Assembly: GCF_021728295.1 (NCBI RefSeq)
Contig: NZ_JAKJXE010000005.1
Coordinates: 1-64,000, forward strand
Reading direction: 5' to 3'
DNA: 64,000 bases
Source of the DNA: Pseudomonas petrae
GTDB taxonomy: Bacteria; Pseudomonadota; Gammaproteobacteria; Pseudomonadales; Pseudomonadaceae
Shown: piece after piece, positions 47,785 through 56,441 of the stretch
Layout of the letters: the number at the start of each line of letters is the position of its first letter
Position numbering within the stretch: the stretch's first letter is position 1
Notes under the pieces: model-generated
What the model was told of the DNA's origin: nothing
The model's input: only the letters and a program-made list of their open reading frames with translations
Database searches by the model: none
Translations under genes and position numbers: made by a program

Positions 47785-48726
47785 TCAAGGTGTCGCGGGA
47801 AATTCGCTGCTGCCAACCAGCTCATCCACCTCCGCCGCCGTCGGCGCAGTCGCCGGGCCCCAACGGGTAACAGCGATGGCCGCCGCTGCATTGGCGCGCA
47901 ATGCCGCCTCCGGAGCTGACAGCCCTGACGCCAGCCCAGCAAGCAATACGCCTGCATGGGCATCGCCGGCGCCGTTGGTGTCGATGGCCGTGACCGGGAA
48001 GCCGCGCACGTGTCGGGTCTCGGAGCCCTGACGCATCCAGCAACCATTTGGTCCGTCGCGCACCACCATCAGGGCATCGTTGCGCAGCCAGCGCGCCAGC
48101 ATGGCGAGGGCCGCATCGATCGTCTCGCACCCGGTGAAGCGCAGCGCCTCTTCGGCATTGCTTGTCCACAGCGTGATCAACGACAAAACCACCTGCATCC
48201 CGGGCGCCTCCAGCGAATCCACCAGCGGCCCCGGATCGAACACCACGCCCGCCCCTGCCGGCAGCTGCGCGAGCCAGTCCAAGAGCGTCGCGACCTTGCC
48301 TTCGTGCAGCAAGCTGTAGCCGCTGACGAACACGTAATCCTCAGGCTGCACATCGACACCACGCAGATCTTCAGCCGACAAACCGCCCTCGGCACCCACA
48401 TAGGAAATGAACGAGCGCTCGGCCGAAGGCTCGATGAGCGCCACCGACAGGCCAGTGTCCTGACCCGTCGAAGCCGCAGCCGCGATATCGATGCCTTCGG
48501 CCGCCATGGCCTGACGTGCCAGATCGCCAAAACGACCCGTGCCGTGGCGACCGAGATACACCGTTGGCATGCCACTGCGTCGTGCGGCAGCCATCACGTT
48601 AAATCCCCCGCCGGTTTCGAACGCCGCCGAGCGGGCGAGCACGTCGCCGCCGGAGCGCGGCAAGGCGTCGAGGGCCATGACCAGATCGACCACGACCTGG
48701 CCGGTGTAGAGCAATCTAGCGGGCAT
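47785..48726 (-). CDS. PfkB-family carbohydrate/nucleoside kinase (YegV-like)
   Basis: A 313-residue ribokinase-family kinase. The N-terminal PfkB signature region (GGDVLARSAAFETGGGFNVM) and the C-terminal signature with the catalytic aspartate (DTNGAGDAHAGVLLA) are intact. It starts at 48726, overlapping the permease end by 11 bases, with GAGG upstream. It is last of a four-gene operon with a permease, an ADP-ribosylglycohydrolase-fold enzyme and a GntR regulator, the same enzyme set as E. coli yegTUVW. It probably phosphorylates the sugar released from a nucleoside-like compound, or the nucleoside itself; this is inference. Confidence 0.85.
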   Translation of the reverse strand: MPARLLYTGQVVVDLVMALDALPRSGGDVLARSAAFETGGGFNVMAAARRSGMPTVYLGRHGTGRFGDLARQAMAAEGIDIAAAASTGQDTGLSVALIEPSAERSFISYVGAEGGLSAEDLRGVDVQPEDYVFVSGYSLLHEGKVATLLDWLAQLPAGAGVVFDPGPLVDSLEAPGMQVVLSLITLWTSNAEEALRFTGCETIDAALAMLARWLRNDALMVVRDGPNGCWMRQGSETRHVRGFPVTAIDTNGAGDAHAGVLLAGLASGLSAPEAALRANAAAAIAVTRWGPATAPTAAEVDELVGSSEFPATP

Positions 48727-50185
48727 GAACGACCTCTTCGGCGACAACGCGACGGTCTCGGGCGCCGCCAAGCAAAGCATACAGACCGCCCGCCACCACG
48801 AAGGTGACGATCCAGCCCAGTCCGTTATGGCCGAACCATGAGTCCGACAGCAAACCTTTGAATATCACGTTCTCCGGCGTGGTCGCGACAGTGGTGAAAC
48901 TGTACCCAAGCACGATGGCCAAGGCCCACGCACCCAGCGCACGCCACTCGATGCCGCCGCGGTACCAATAGGCGCTGCGCGGCGAAACGTCCATCAAATC
49001 AGTGGGGGAATAGTAGTGGCGATGCATCAGGTCGACGATGAAGATCCCGACCCACGCGGTGATGGGCACGGCGAGCATCGAAATGAAGGTAATGAACGGG
49101 CCGTAAAAACTGTCGGCGATCAGCATGAAGTAAATCGAACCGGCGAAGATCGCCACGATGTCGACAATCACTGCGTGCACGCGCTTGATCTTCAGGCCCA
49201 GCGTCAGCGTGGTCAGGCCTGCCGAGTACACCGACAGATTGTTGGAGAGCAGCAGCCCGCCAAACGCCGTGATCAGGTACGGCACCGCCATCCAGGTCGG
49301 CAGCAGTTCGCGGATCGCGATGATCGGATCGGTGGCCGACGCCAGGTGGTCATTGCCCACCGACAGCAGCCCGCCCAGGGTGATCAGCAACACCAGCGGG
49401 ATGCCCGCGCCGAAAGCGGCCGACGCCACCAGCCGCGTGGCCTTGACGCTGCGATGCTGATAGCGCGACATGTCGGCGCCCGCGTTGGCCCAGCCGATGC
49501 CCGTGCCCGCCGCCATGGTGCCGATGCCGATGATCATCGCGCTCACCGGTGCAGGCGCGGCGTTGAATACAGCGGCCCAGTCGATGTGCGCGATCAGGAA
49601 CCCGCCGACGATGACATTCAACGCACCGAAGATATACGTCGCCCATTTCTGGATGACCAGCAAGGTGGCGTGGCCGAGGCCGGAAACGGTCAGCGTCATC
49701 AGCACGAAAATGGCGATGAATACGAGGGTCAGGCCCGGCGCACTCTTGGCTTCTACCGGCGTGGCGAAGAGGATCGAGCACAGCGACAGCAGCACGAAAG
49801 CGGCGGTCGTGGTGTTCACGGTTTCCCAGCCCAGACGCGACATCAGCGAAACGATGGTCGGACCGATATTCCCGCGCATTCCGAAAATCGCCCGCGACAG
49901 CGTAAGACTGGGCGCCCTGCCCCGCCGGCCCGCGATGGAGATGACCCCGACCACCGCAAACGAACCGGCGGCGCCGAGAATCGCCACGATGATCGCCTGC
50001 CAGATAGACAGCCCGCGAAAGGCCACGAGCGTCGCCCCCAGCGGCAGACCGAGGATGCTGATGTTGGCCGCGAACCACACCCAGAACAGCTGCAACGGGT
50101 GGCCATTGCATTCGTTTTCCGGAACCGGTTCGATACCGCGTGTTTCAAGCTGACCTGCGCCTTGAGCGGCGTTGGATGACGTCAT
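48716..50185 (-). CDS. NCS1-family nucleobase/nucleoside permease
   Basis: A 489-residue inner-membrane transporter of the nucleobase:cation symporter-1 family (CodB/PucI/Mhp1 type). About 12 hydrophobic segments are visible. The first includes FWVWFAANISILGLPLGATL and the next LSIWQAIIVAILGAAG, both typical of NCS1. The family imports cytosine, purines, uracil, allantoin, hydantoins or vitamins. I start at 50185 (AGGAG upstream) rather than 15 codons earlier. A 159-base gap separates it from the upstream glycohydrolase gene. Confidence 0.9.
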   Translation of the reverse strand: MTSSNAAQGAGQLETRGIEPVPENECNGHPLQLFWVWFAANISILGLPLGATLVAFRGLSIWQAIIVAILGAAGSFAVVGVISIAGRRGRAPSLTLSRAIFGMRGNIGPTIVSLMSRLGWETVNTTTAAFVLLSLCSILFATPVEAKSAPGLTLVFIAIFVLMTLTVSGLGHATLLVIQKWATYIFGALNVIVGGFLIAHIDWAAVFNAAPAPVSAMIIGIGTMAAGTGIGWANAGADMSRYQHRSVKATRLVASAAFGAGIPLVLLITLGGLLSVGNDHLASATDPIIAIRELLPTWMAVPYLITAFGGLLLSNNLSVYSAGLTTLTLGLKIKRVHAVIVDIVAIFAGSIYFMLIADSFYGPFITFISMLAVPITAWVGIFIVDLMHRHYYSPTDLMDVSPRSAYWYRGGIEWRALGAWALAIVLGYSFTTVATTPENVIFKGLLSDSWFGHNGLGWIVTFVVAGGLYALLGGARDRRVVAEEVVHAR

Positions 50186-50344
50186 GTGAATGCTCCTGTG
50201 CCATTTGTTCTGGTTGTGGGCAGTGCGCAAAGCAAACGACGTCCGTGTCAGCGTGGGCTTTTGCAGGCTGCAAAAACCCTGACTCGCCGCTGCATAGAGC
50301 CGCGAGGTAGGTCTTGTTCTTTATACGGGCTGGCGTCGGTCGGG

Positions 50345-51361
50345 TCAGACCCCGCGCAGGGACAGCAACTGCTCGACCACGGGATAAAGGTCGAGTCCGT
50401 TGACGGTCTGGATCTGGTTGATCAGCGACCCTGGCCAGGCGCCCATGCCTTCACAGGCACCGAGCATCGCCCCGAGAATGGCGGCGATGGTATCGGTGTC
50501 GCCGCCCAGGCTGGCGGCCATGCACAGCGCATCCATTGCCGACAACTGCCCGCGAGCCACTTGATGCGCCAAGGCGAACGCGGCGACGACCGATTCCTGG
50601 GACGCGACGGACGTGCCGATCACGTCATAAATCAATTCGGGCAGTTGTTCATTACCGCATTCGGCGCACAGCTGTTTAGCCCAACGGATTCGGGCGGCAA
50701 TGCGGCCCCCGGCGATCCAGTAGCCGCAGCGCTCGGCCTCCTGGGCGATGCGCGCGCCGACGTCGAGGGCTTCACCCAGACTGGCACCGCTGATGCCCGC
50801 CGAGACAACCGCCGCCACCGCCGCCGCGCTGGAGATGCCGAGATTGGTGTTATGGGTGACCTGGCAGGCCTGCTTGACCGCCTCGATGAAGCGCGCTTCT
50901 TCGCGCACATCGAAGGCAATGCCGACCGGCGTAATGCGCATGGCGGCGCCGTTGGTGGTGCCAAAACGCCCGGCTTCTTCAGGACTGTGCCCGGCCAGAA
51001 TCATCTCGATAGCGCGTTTGGTCGAGGGACCCAGCAGGTCTTGCGAACCCTTGGCCTGCATCACCGCTTCCCAGTCGATCAGGCTCTGCGCCAGATCCGA
51101 GGGTTCAATGCGCCCGCCTCCGGCCACCAGCAATTCGGCCACCAGAACCGCCTGTTCGGTGTCATCGGTGATCGACCCGGCGGGCATGCTCGGCGCAATC
51201 GGCTGATCGGCACCGGCGGCCTGCAACGTAGTGATGCGGCCGAATCGCTGCCTGATCTGCTCGCGACTGAGGGACTGCGTGGGCATACCCAGCGCGTCGC
51301 CCAGCGCCAGTCCGCAGAAAGCGCCGAGGCCTCGGTCGCGCGTATCGATCAATGCGGTCAT
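50345..51361 (-). CDS. ADP-ribosylglycohydrolase-family enzyme (YegU-like)
   Basis: A 338-residue protein of the ADP-ribosylglycohydrolase/DraG family, binuclear Mg/Mn enzymes that cut N-glycosidic bonds. Family motifs are GLALGDALGMP, the metal-binding SITDDTEQ, TNGAAMR and GGDTDT. Length and motifs are complete. Known relatives remove ADP-ribose from proteins or DNA, but the permease and kinase neighbours point to a small imported glycoside or nucleoside as substrate. The start overlaps the regulator's stop (ATGA). Confidence 0.88.
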   Translation of the reverse strand: MTALIDTRDRGLGAFCGLALGDALGMPTQSLSREQIRQRFGRITTLQAAGADQPIAPSMPAGSITDDTEQAVLVAELLVAGGGRIEPSDLAQSLIDWEAVMQAKGSQDLLGPSTKRAIEMILAGHSPEEAGRFGTTNGAAMRITPVGIAFDVREEARFIEAVKQACQVTHNTNLGISSAAAVAAVVSAGISGASLGEALDVGARIAQEAERCGYWIAGGRIAARIRWAKQLCAECGNEQLPELIYDVIGTSVASQESVVAAFALAHQVARGQLSAMDALCMAASLGGDTDTIAAILGAMLGACEGMGAWPGSLINQIQTVNGLDLYPVVEQLLSLRGV

Positions 51362-52071
51362 GTAGACGATCCAAAAGCCAGATGCAGACGAAAATGCACG
51401 GGGTCCAGAAGACTCTCCACGTGCTCCATGAAACGTTCGCGGCGATCAAACGTGGTACGCGTCGCCTTGAGAAACACTGAGCCCGGCTCCCGCAACATCA
51501 GTGCCGCGTCGTCGTTGCTCAGGGGCTCGGCGCCGATCCACTGATCGCCGCGATCACCGACATAGCCGTGGGCGGCCAGCGTGACTGTCAGCGAATCTTC
51601 AATCAGCCCGTCGCGGGGCAGATTTTCCAGGCCGTCGCAGGCCGGAATCAGCACGCGTTCCAGAGACACGACGCTGCCATCCCCGGCGGTTCGACGACGA
51701 TCCAGCGCGATGAATTCGGCCGTGCCAAACCGGCTCGCCAGATCACCCCGTTGCACCGCCACCAGACGCAGAATCTCGGTGCTGACCTTGGCGCCCGTGT
51801 CGGCCAGGGCCTGCGCCCACCCTGCACGCTGATCCAGCGAGATGCCGTCGTAAGTCACAATCGAGCCCACGCCGGTTTGCGTGGCGATGTAGTTACGTCG
51901 CTTGAGCTCGGACAGCGCCTCGCGCAGCGTGCCACGGCTGACATTGAATTCCTGTGCGAGCAGATTCTCGCCGGGCAGCAATTCGCCCGAGCCCATCTGG
52001 CCGGTCTCGATGCGTCGGGCCAGCTCATCCACCACACGTTTTTTCTTATCGAATCGAACCTGTCTAATCAT
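51358..52071 (-). CDS. GntR/HutC-family transcriptional regulator
   Basis: A 237-residue repressor-type regulator. The N-terminal winged helix (LLAQEFNVSRGTLREALSEL) is followed by a UTRA ligand-binding domain (about 80-230), which in HutC-type proteins senses a pathway metabolite. I use the ATG at 52071; the frame opens two codons earlier with TTG. It is first of the operon and most likely autoregulates it in response to the imported compound or its phosphate. Confidence 0.9.
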   Translation of the reverse strand: MIRQVRFDKKKRVVDELARRIETGQMGSGELLPGENLLAQEFNVSRGTLREALSELKRRNYIATQTGVGSIVTYDGISLDQRAGWAQALADTGAKVSTEILRLVAVQRGDLASRFGTAEFIALDRRRTAGDGSVVSLERVLIPACDGLENLPRDGLIEDSLTVTLAAHGYVGDRGDQWIGAEPLSNDDAALMLREPGSVFLKATRTTFDRRERFMEHVESLLDPVHFRLHLAFGSST

Positions 52072-52240
52072 GTACAAATTGATATCCGAAAGTGGCTGGG
52101 AGGAGCAAGTGTTTTTTGAAATGCAATGGACGATGCGTAACAGCAGATGACGGGCAACACCGGGCTCGATAGGGGGCTCCCAAAGGTGAAGAGCCCCGGA
52201 TACTCAATCGCACGCTACCCGTCAGGGTCGATTACACGCT

Positions 52241-52909
52241 TTAGTCGACCGGGTTAACCACACTCGATTCATCGCCCACGATCTGACGAATGGCGCTGAC
52301 GAACACGTCGACAGGTTGCCCACCGGAAACGGCGTACTGGTCATTGAAGACGATCGTCGGCACCGAACTCACGCCCCGCGACACCCACAATTGTTCCAGT
52401 GCGCGAACTTCGCTGGCGTACTGGTCGCTGCCCAGCACGGCCTCGGCGCGCACCCGGTCCAGGCCCACTTTCTGCGCAACATCCGCCAGCACCTGGTGGC
52501 TGGATACGTTGGCGTGCTGGCTGAAATACGCTGTGAACAGCGCTTCTTTCAGTGCGTGTTGCTTGCCTTCCAGCGCTGCCCAGTGCAGCAGTCGATGGGC
52601 GTCGAAGGTGTTGAAGATGCGGCGCTCGCCCTGCTTGAAGACGAACCCGAGTTCAGCGCCGCGCTCACGGATGTTCTCGGCATTGGCCTGGAATTGTTCG
52701 GGCGTCGAGCCGTACTTTTCGGCGATGTGCTCGAAAATGTCCTGACCTTCCGGCGGCATCTGCGGGTTGAGTTCGAATGGCTGGAAGTGGATGTCGGCTT
52801 GAACCTCATCGCCCAGATGCTCGAGCGCCTGGTCCAGGGCGCGCAGGCCGACAATGCACCAGGGGCAGGACACGTCGGAGATGAAGTCGATTTTCAGCGG
52901 AGTGCTCAT
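52241..52909 (-). CDS. DsbA-family oxidoreductase (FrnE-like)
   Basis: A 222-residue thioredoxin-fold protein of the FrnE/2-hydroxychromene-2-carboxylate isomerase branch of the DsbA family. The active site is CPWC at Cys15 and Cys18, after the first beta strand (KIDFISDVS). It lacks a signal peptide and is therefore cytoplasmic, unlike periplasmic DsbA. GAGG precedes the ATG at 52909. FrnE proteins act in disulfide handling and oxidative stress; the precise partner is unknown. Confidence 0.9.
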   Translation of the reverse strand: MSTPLKIDFISDVSCPWCIVGLRALDQALEHLGDEVQADIHFQPFELNPQMPPEGQDIFEHIAEKYGSTPEQFQANAENIRERGAELGFVFKQGERRIFNTFDAHRLLHWAALEGKQHALKEALFTAYFSQHANVSSHQVLADVAQKVGLDRVRAEAVLGSDQYASEVRALEQLWVSRGVSSVPTIVFNDQYAVSGGQPVDVFVSAIRQIVGDESSVVNPVD

Positions 52910-53019
52910 GGCAGCCTCGTGCAAGAGAGGAAAAGCTGCACGATACGCCGATCACGACGTCCCTCAAACCCTACACCCGCGCGCCCGTCCTCAGTGGGCG
53001 GGTCAACCTCGCAGCCGCA

Positions 53020-54012
53020 TTAGAGCTGCGCGACGTGGGAAGCGTCCTCGCGATGCTCGCGCAAATACGGCAATACAGCCGCCAGCAGCGGGGCTTTGAA
53101 GGCTTCCTGAAAACGGTGGGCCAGGCCAGGAATGAGCTTCAGTTGACTGCCCTGGATGTGTGCTGCCACATGAATCCCGTGCATCACCGGCAACAGCGGA
53201 TCGGCGGTGCCGTGAACAACCAGCGTCGGCACGCGCAGACGATTCAACAGCTCCACGCGGCTGGGTTCGGACAGGATCGCCAGAATCTGACGCTTAACGC
53301 CTTCAGGATTAAACGCCCGGTCGTAGGAAACCGCCGCCTGATGCAGCAGCATCTGCCGATCATCCTTAACCTCCGGACTGCCCAGCGCCGCCAGCAAATC
53401 GGCCTGCTGCTCAAGGGCGGTCTGCCGGTCCGGCGCGCCGCGACGCGCCAGCAGTTGCAACAACGCCGGGCTTGGCATCGGCAGCCCGGGCGCGCCGGAG
53501 CTGGTCATGATCAGCGTGAGGCTCTCCACGCGCTTGGGCGCCATGTCTGCCAGATGCTGCGCAATCATGCCGCCCATGCTTGCCCCCAGCACATGGAATT
53601 GCTGAACGTGCAGCGCGTCCATCAGGCCCAGCGCATCCTGAGCCATATCGGTCAGCGAATACGGCGCCGACACCGGCAGGCCGATTTTGTAGCGCAGCAC
53701 TTCATAGGTCAGGTTGGGGCTCGGCGGCGCCTGGACCCAGGTCGACAATCCGACATCCCGGTTGTCATAGCGAATCACGCGAAAGCCCTGCTGGCACAGG
53801 GCAACGACCACTTCATCCGGCCAGTGAATCAGCTGTCCACCGAGGCCCATGACCAACAACAGTGCCGGATCGGAATCACGCCCGATGCTCTGATACGCCA
53901 GGTGCACATCATCGAGTTCGACCACCTGCGTGGGAACATCAACATCGCATCGAGAGGCCGCAAAAGACGGCAGGCTGCACAAGAGCGCAGCCAGAAAAAG
54001 TAAAACCCGCAT
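53020..54012 (-). CDS. Exported alpha/beta hydrolase
   Basis: A 330-residue alpha/beta-hydrolase with an N-terminal signal peptide ([18 protein letters not shown]). The nucleophile elbow is GASMGG, the acidic residue is likely in HGTADPLLP and the histidine in GLAHRF. The oxyanion region reads [14 protein letters not shown], resembling the family of TAP-like and heroin-esterase-like hydrolases. The start at 54012 gives a clean signal peptide; its ribosome site is weak. Substrate unknown. Confidence 0.85.
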   Translation of the reverse strand: MRVLLFLAALLCSLPSFAASRCDVDVPTQVVELDDVHLAYQSIGRDSDPALLLVMGLGGQLIHWPDEVVVALCQQGFRVIRYDNRDVGLSTWVQAPPSPNLTYEVLRYKIGLPVSAPYSLTDMAQDALGLMDALHVQQFHVLGASMGGMIAQHLADMAPKRVESLTLIMTSSGAPGLPMPSPALLQLLARRGAPDRQTALEQQADLLAALGSPEVKDDRQMLLHQAAVSYDRAFNPEGVKRQILAILSEPSRVELLNRLRVPTLVVHGTADPLLPVMHGIHVAAHIQGSQLKLIPGLAHRFQEAFKAPLLAAVLPYLREHREDASHVAQL

Positions 54013-54144
54013 GGAAAAACACCGACACACAGAACCCCAGTAGGCCGCGAGTCTGATGAAGTTTGCTCAAGCGCGCTGCCACAGTTGCGTGACAGTTTGA
54101 TGAAGAGGGCTGAGCGGTAGCAAAACGGTCATTTCGACGTGTAT

Positions 54145-54879
54145 TCACGCTGCTGCAGCTGGTGTCGGCGTGCTGATTGAACCTGCGACCCACAGGTTAT
54201 CGGCGAAGCGCAGTCGAGCTTCCTTCACCACCTCTAGCGCGGCTTCACCGTCAGCACCAGCGGGATCAAGTTCGCCAGCGACACCCAGTGACAGCACCTT
54301 ATAAATCGGCAGGCGGTCCAGCACCAAGGGCATTTGCTCCGGCGCGCTCAGCACATCCACATGCAGGCCTTGCACGGGCAAACACACCGCAAGGCCAAGG
54401 TTGCTGCCCAGCCCAAGCCCTCCGCAGGAGACCGCGAGCAGCTTTTTAAGCGGCGAATATTGCAGGGCGTGGTAAGCGCGCTCGAAGGCGTTCTTCCAGT
54501 CCTGCGGCAGGTCTTGGGTCAGAATCGGCTCGTCGATCTGCACCCACTCGACGCCCTTGCCCGCCAGTCGCCCGAGGATTTCACCATAAACCGGCAGCAG
54601 ACGGTCGAGCAGCTCAAGCTTGTCGAAGCCCTCACCCTCAGCTTGCCCCAGCCAGAGGTACGTCAACGGGCCGATGATCTCCGGCCGGAGGGTGTTGCCG
54701 ACGGCGCGGGCCTGGTCGACCTCATCGAACAGCGCCGCCCAGCTCAGGTTGAAGCGCTGATCCGGGGTGAACGTTGGCACTGAATCCACATCAACGCCGT
54801 TCCCAAGGGCTTCGAGTATGTGCCGGAAGCCGCTGGCCACGCCGATGTGAGGAAAATCCGAGTTGTTGACCAGGCCCAT
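54145..54879 (-). pseudogene. metE: metE remnant (internally deleted, C-terminally truncated)
   Basis: A 244-codon open frame derived from cobalamin-independent methionine synthase, whose full length is about 760. The start and ribosome site (GGGAG) remain. The first 25 residues are a worn copy of the MetE N-terminus (SDFPHIGVASGFRHILEAL). Roughly 100 residues are then missing, and a well-preserved block follows (TPDQRFNLSWAALFDEVDQA, GPLTYLWLGQAEGEGFDKL, EWVQIDEPIL). It ends in PTPAAAA just after the expected WVAPSCS segment. The whole zinc-binding catalytic C-terminal half is lacking, so it cannot make methionine. The uninterrupted frame leaves open a recent decay or a new role. Confidence 0.82.
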
Positions 54880-54929
54880 GCTGACTGCTCCCTTCAAAAG
54901 ATGGCGCCATTGTCGACACTTCCCCTTAC

Positions 54930-54944
54930 ATGAGACAAACTCAT
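54930..54944. promoter_or_regulatory. Candidate MetR operator
   Basis: ATGAG-ACAAA-CTCAT is a perfect inverted repeat with the five-base spacing of MetR sites (consensus TGAA-N5-TTCA, here TGAG/CTCA). It lies between the divergent metE remnant and metR. Confidence 0.5.
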
Positions 54945-54987
54945 TAAATTCGTGTTGATCACAAAATTTACTCATGGAGCGCCATCG

Positions 54988-55905
54988 GTGCTGGAAATTC
55001 GCCACCTGAAAACCCTGCATGCATTACGCGAAGCAGACAGCCTCGTCGACGCCGCTGACCGTCTGCATCTGACGCAGTCGGCGCTGTCGCACCAGTTCAA
55101 GGAGCTGGAAGAACGTATGGGCATGCCGCTGTTCGTGCGCAAGACCAAACCGGTGCGGTTCACCAGCGCGGGCTTGCGACTGCTGCAACTGGCCGACTCG
55201 GTGCTGCCGCAGCTGCGCCATGCCGAGCGGGATATCTCGCGGCTCGCCGGCGGTGTCGCCGGGCGCCTGCACATGGCCATCGAATGCCACAGCTGCTTTC
55301 AGTGGCTGATGCCGACGATCGATCAGTTCCGCGATGCGTGGCCGGAGGTGGAACTTGATCTGGCGTCGGGCTTCGCTTTCGCGCCCCTGCCCGCCCTGGC
55401 CCGCGGCGATCTGGATCTGGTGGTGACCTCGGACCCGCTGGAACTGGCAGGCATTACCTATGTGCCGTTGTTTACCTACGAGGCGATGCTCGCGGTCGCC
55501 AATCAGCATCCGCTGGCGGCCAGGCCTTATGTGGTGCCGGAAGATCTGATCAATGAAACCCTCATCACCTACCCCGTCGAGCGCGACCGCCTGGACATTT
55601 TCACGCGCTTTCTCGAGCCGGCCGACATCGAACCGGCGCAGGTGCGCACGTCCGAGCTGACGGTGATGATGATGCAACTGGTCGCCAGCGGCCGCGGCGT
55701 ATGTGGGATGCCGCACTGGGCGCTGCATGAATACAGCTCACGCGGGTACGTGAAGGGCAAGCGGCTCGGGGAAAAAGGATTGTTCGCCACGCTGTACGCG
55801 GCGATTCGCGCAGACATGCTGGACGCGCCCTACATGCGTGACTTCCTGCTGACGGCAAAGGACACGTCGTTTTCGACTTTGGACGGGGTGAGCGCGGTTC
55901 GTTAA
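54988..55905 (+). CDS. metR: LysR-type regulator MetR
   Basis: A 305-residue LysR-family activator of methionine synthesis genes that responds to homocysteine. The start is GTG at 54988 with GGAGCG upstream, giving the standard N-terminus LEIRHLKTLHALREADSL. The helix-turn-helix includes LTQSALSHQFKELEERMG, and the effector-domain segment HPLAARPYVVPEDLINETLI is MetR-like. It is divergent from the broken metE, the normal position, so it was retained after its classical target was lost. Confidence 0.92.
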   Translation: MLEIRHLKTLHALREADSLVDAADRLHLTQSALSHQFKELEERMGMPLFVRKTKPVRFTSAGLRLLQLADSVLPQLRHAERDISRLAGGVAGRLHMAIECHSCFQWLMPTIDQFRDAWPEVELDLASGFAFAPLPALARGDLDLVVTSDPLELAGITYVPLFTYEAMLAVANQHPLAARPYVVPEDLINETLITYPVERDRLDIFTRFLEPADIEPAQVRTSELTVMMMQLVASGRGVCGMPHWALHEYSSRGYVKGKRLGEKGLFATLYAAIRADMLDAPYMRDFLLTAKDTSFSTLDGVSAVR

Positions 55906-55925
55906 TGGCCGTGCAATAGGTAAAT

Positions 55926-56014
55926 TGCAGGAGCGCGCTTGCCCGCGAAAAGGGTCATGTACAACCCACCTTCATGGCCTGATACGTCCATTCGCGGGCA
56001 AGCGCGCTCTTACA
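55926..56014. repeat. REPIN (GGAGCGCGCTTGCCCGCGAA family)
   Basis: TGCAGGAGCGCGCTTGCCCGCGAA and TTCGCGGGCAAGCGCGCTCTTACA form nearly perfect inverted arms around 41 bases. It lies between the converging metR and Nudix genes. Confidence 0.88.
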
Positions 56015-56030
56015 GTTGATGGTGTCGAAC

Positions 56031-56441
56031 TCAGGGCGTCGCCATGCTCCGGTACAACGGCAATATCGAATCCCGGGTCAGCGGCGCGAGGTGCAACTGG
56101 TCGATATTCCCGCCGTCGACCCAGATCGCTTCCTCGATCTCGGCCGCGGGATTGACCGGGTCCTCAACCTGAACGCCATACAGCTGGCAGTTCACTTCGA
56201 AGCCCGGCTCATTCGCCGCCACCGCCGAAAACTCACCCAAAAATCGCGCGTGTTCAGGCGCGATGACCAGCCCCAGTTCCTCGTTCAGCTCGCGGGCCAG
56301 CGCATCGAGCGCCGACTCACCTGCGTCGATCTTGCCGCCCGGCTGCATGAACGCTTCGGTCCCGAGCTTGCGCACCAGCAATGTCTTGCCATCGGCTCGG
56401 GTCAGCAGCGCGGCGGCAATACGGAGCGTTTTCACCGTCAC
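56031..56441 (-). CDS. Nudix hydrolase
   Basis: A 136-residue Nudix-fold pyrophosphatase. The Nudix box is intact ([20 protein letters not shown] followed by ELGL). Its neighbours do not identify the substrate; MutT-like removal of damaged nucleotides is one possibility. The start overlaps the D-Ala-D-Ala ligase stop by four bases (ATGA), so the two are co-translated. Confidence 0.9.
   Translation of the reverse strand: MTVKTLRIAAALLTRADGKTLLVRKLGTEAFMQPGGKIDAGESALDALARELNEELGLVIAPEHARFLGEFSAVAANEPGFEVNCQLYGVQVEDPVNPAAEIEEAIWVDGGNIDQLHLAPLTRDSILPLYRSMATP

Noticed and set aside
49016..50179. 387-codon plus-strand frame opposite the NCS1 permease
   Set aside because: Very rich in Arg, His, Asp and Gln, the reverse image of a hydrophobic membrane protein.
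54880..55020. N-terminal extension of the metE remnant
   Set aside because: The upstream codons run into the metR start region and do not resemble MetE; the ATG at 54879 has GGGAG upstream.
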